From Paramecium sonneborni (taxonomy: Eukaryota > Ciliophora > Oligohymenophorea > Peniculida > Parameciidae), in contig CAJJDN010000024.1 in assembly GCA_905182985.1 (NCBI GenBank), positions 124,001 through 188,000 of the forward strand: 64,000 bases of DNA. Direction: 5' to 3'. The position numbers and the translations under genes are program-made. Shown piece by piece: positions 61,350 through 64,000 of the stretch. Position 1 is the first letter of the stretch. Each line of letters begins with the position of its first letter. Under the pieces are notes generated by a model. That model worked only from the letters and a program-made list of their open reading frames with translations. It had not been told where the DNA came from and made no database searches.

Positions 61350-64000
61350 ATGAAGGAAGAGTCATCAAAAAATAAGAGAGCCAAATAAAATGCTTTATAA
61401 ATTCATAAAGAAGAATCTATAAGAGAAATATTGGGATTCTTAATAAATTAGGTTGATTTAAAGTCTTTCATGAAGAAAAAAAAAATTTTTGAGAAGGTAG
61501 GAGATTTGGTTGATAAACATTAAAATGAATTCTTGAATCCTGCAGAATTCTAAGAAATTTAATGTATTTACGAAGATTTTAATATTGGCGATTTGGCGAT
61601 AGTATTTCCAAATCCTGATTATGAAGGTTATACTTAAAAGGCTGTAACATTTAATGAAGCAGCAACTATTTTTGATGAGATTTTAACTGTAATGACTGAG
61701 GAAGTGACAAAAAATTAATTAAAAAAAGAAAGAGATTCATTTCTTTTAACTTTTTTAACACTTGACGATTTAATTGATTAATAAAATGAGGGTTAAAATA
61801 AAAAAAGAAAGAAATTAAAAGATTAAAATAAAAAGAGAAGGTCAAATTAAAATCAAAATAATTCTAATTAAGTTTTAATAAAATCAAAGGATGAAAAACC
61901 AATAAAAATAGAAAGAAATTCATATGAAAAATATTTGGATTTTATGAGGATTTATCATAAATAGATAGAAGAAGAGTTAATGAATAAAAATGAAGGATTA
62001 GATTTAAAAAATGAAAAAGGATTTCTAGATGAAATAGGTATATAATAAGGTTAATAAAATTCATCTTAAAAGTTAATAGATCCAATAAAAGAGTTAATGA
62101 AGGTAGATATTAATGATGATAAATAATTTAAGAAATTAAAGAAAAAATGGTCATAAGGTGGATATTTAGTAAAAAAGATGTGTGAAGATGGAGTTGATTA
62201 TGATTGGATATCAAACAATGGATCTCCTAAAGATATGATGACTTTGATTAGATTTACAATATTAGAGAAATTAACAAGAAATGGTTATTTACATTGTCGT
62301 TAATTTGTATCTGGAACTGGTGAACATATATATATAGTGATTAAATCAACTAAAGAAGTAATTTAAAGACAGGCCTAGAACATGAAGGTAACAAAACAAA
62401 TAGAAATGGGTTTTGCTGATTTGTTTTCTTTAGAACCTGTTGATGCAAATTTTAGACCTTTGCGTTTGAAGAATTATATAAAATAAATTGTGGGTTAAAA
62501 TTATGTTGATTTGAAAGAAGCTATGGATTAGATTAAATAAAGTGATAAATTACAATTTACAACATTCAAAGAAATCGATGAATATTGTGAAAAGAATTAC
62601 CGATAAGAAATAAAATAACTTAATGATATTGAATTAAGAGCTTTTGTAATAAATAAAGCAGAAGAGGTAGAAGAATACTTTAAGACTGTAACAAAACAAT
62701 TAAATATAGACTAATAGCATGAGAAAGTTGAATTGAATTCTGATTATTCAATAACTGAGGAGGAATGGTAAGTGTATTACATATATTTGGATTTGTTATC
62801 TCATTTATTATATTTATTGCAATTAAAATATTAGGAAGCACTTTAAGAGGGTCATTTTTAATTTAGAGATAATTTACCATTTTTATATAGATTAGTTTTT
62901 GGAAAAGCATTAAGAAAAGCTAATGAGATTTGGTATTCAAACCATAAGAACTGTTGGTCAGATTTATTAGATCAAAAAAAAATATTAAGAAATATATGGG
63001 ATATGCTTGGTATGGAACCAGCAGCACCATATACTTAATATTTTTAATTATAAAATGATTTTGGTAAATAAATGTGGAGAAAGTATGAAATAAATGAATT
63101 AAAAGATAGGTCAGAATTTAATAATATGGAAAAAATTAAAATTACACATGCTATTATTCTAAAGTAAGTTAATATGTCTAAATTGTTATAATCTCTAATT
63201 GCAGTTGGATATTTCCCAATACATGATACATATGCATTATTTGGAGAAGAGAAAAAAGATAAATTTATGAAGAAATTAATTGAATAGGAGTTTATTATGG
63301 AGAAGACATTTGATGGTAGTAGAAAATGTTTATTAGATTTTTATAAGAATTTATAATCTTATGCTGAATCTACAGATTTTGACTTTTAAAGCGTTAAATA
63401 AGATTTAAGAATCAATTTTAAATGTCCATGGTATATTCCAGTTCAACATCTTCGAGATTATTTTGGTGAGAAAATAGCACTTTATTTTGCATTTCTGGGA
63501 TTTTATACATAATCATTATGGTATATAGGGTTATTTGGTATTATATGTTAAGCACTATTATCTGAATCAACAGGTTATTATAAAAAACCAATAGTAATTC
63601 TATTCTCATTAACAATAGTTATTTGGAGTTCATTTTTTATTGTATATTGGAGAAGAAAATAATTTTTATTTAGTGTTTAATTTGGATAACTTAATTTTGA
63701 AACTGGAGAAGCATTACGACCTGCTTTTTAAGGAGACTTTTTAAGATCTATTACTGATGATGATTTAAATGAATAATTCTATCCTCCTATTAAAAGAAGA
63801 ATAACATAATTATTTGGATTAGGTGTAAGTTTTTTAATTATTGCATGTGTTATTGGATGTGTGTTAGGAATATTCTTTTTTAAAAATTATATGATAGAAA
63901 CTGGAGCAGATGCTTTTTTCTCTTAATAATTACCTGGATTATTAAATTCAATACTTATAGCAATTTTTAATTTTATTTATCAAAATCTAGTTATGATTTT
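61350..64000 (+). CDS. Anoctamin/TMEM16 family membrane protein, 3' end outside window
   Basis: Calcium-activated chloride channel or lipid scramblase family. The first 650 residues are cytosolic and helical ([48 protein letters not shown]). Then the anoctamin pattern begins: [55 protein letters not shown], and [15 protein letters not shown], which corresponds to the PRPxF motif between helices 2 and 3, then [17 protein letters not shown]. No intron needed in 2.6 kb. The calcium-site helices 6-8 lie beyond the window, so channel versus scramblase cannot be judged. Confidence 0.88.

Overview
This is AT-rich ciliate macronuclear DNA, most likely Paramecium. Real proteins read through TAA and TAG (glutamine) and stop only at TGA. 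Coding exons are interrupted by tiny introns of about 19-38 nt of the form GTA...TAG. Genes are packed on both strands with gaps of often 20-150 bp. Under the standard code almost nothing long is open, so all calls here come from reading the six frames with the ciliate code and splicing the small introns by eye. Where start, stop and introns give an exact codon count I treat the model as strong.

Layout. 1-6.5 kb: coiled-coil gene fragment, SURF1 (cytochrome oxidase assembly), CKS1, a small unknown gene, a degenerate histidine-kinase-like membrane protein, and a CFAP97-like gene. 6.7-18.5 kb: a TIGYG potassium channel with a cyclic-nucleotide domain, a pseudokinase, a RING-YEATS fusion, a compact BRCA2-like protein, a second channel whose selectivity filter has lost TVGYGD and which carries a CCHC knuckle, and a syntaxin-18-type SNARE. 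19-31.5 kb: Fab1/PIKfyve, an assembly gap, a TBC1D20-type Rab GAP, a triple EF-hand protein followed by an in-frame TGA and more open frame, two small unknowns and a PP2C phosphatase. 32-48.5 kb: MORN protein, ABHD17-like hydrolase, EF-hand protein (partly duplicated by an assembly error), TTLL9-like ligase, C2H2-LRR-coiled-coil protein, AT-hook/C2H2 protein, coiled-coil protein, 4-TM protein, SIN3 and an R2R3 MYB factor. 48.6-64 kb: ubiquitin-like/PI4K-gamma kinase, SAS-4/CPAP, several unknowns, an AGC kinase and the 5' part of an anoctamin.

Themes. The window is ordinary gene-dense chromosome, not a mobile island. Centriole/cilium genes recur (SAS-4, TTLL9, CFAP97-like, MORN, LRR). So do phosphoinositide/membrane-traffic genes (Fab1, PI4K-gamma, TBC1D20, syntaxin 18) and chromatin/nuclear genes (YEATS, SIN3, BRCA2, AT-hook, MYB). 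I see no operons, CRISPR arrays, transposons, tRNA or rRNA. Two assembly faults are visible: a 469-bp repeat on both sides of an N gap at 23.8-24.4 kb, and an exact-length 1135-bp repeat on both sides of a single N at 36,071.

Most interesting biology: the RING-YEATS fusion, the channel with an NVGSTE filter plus zinc knuckle, the pseudokinase, the degenerate histidine kinase, the possible TGA readthrough, and the 32-bp divergent intergenic region at 56.7 kb.
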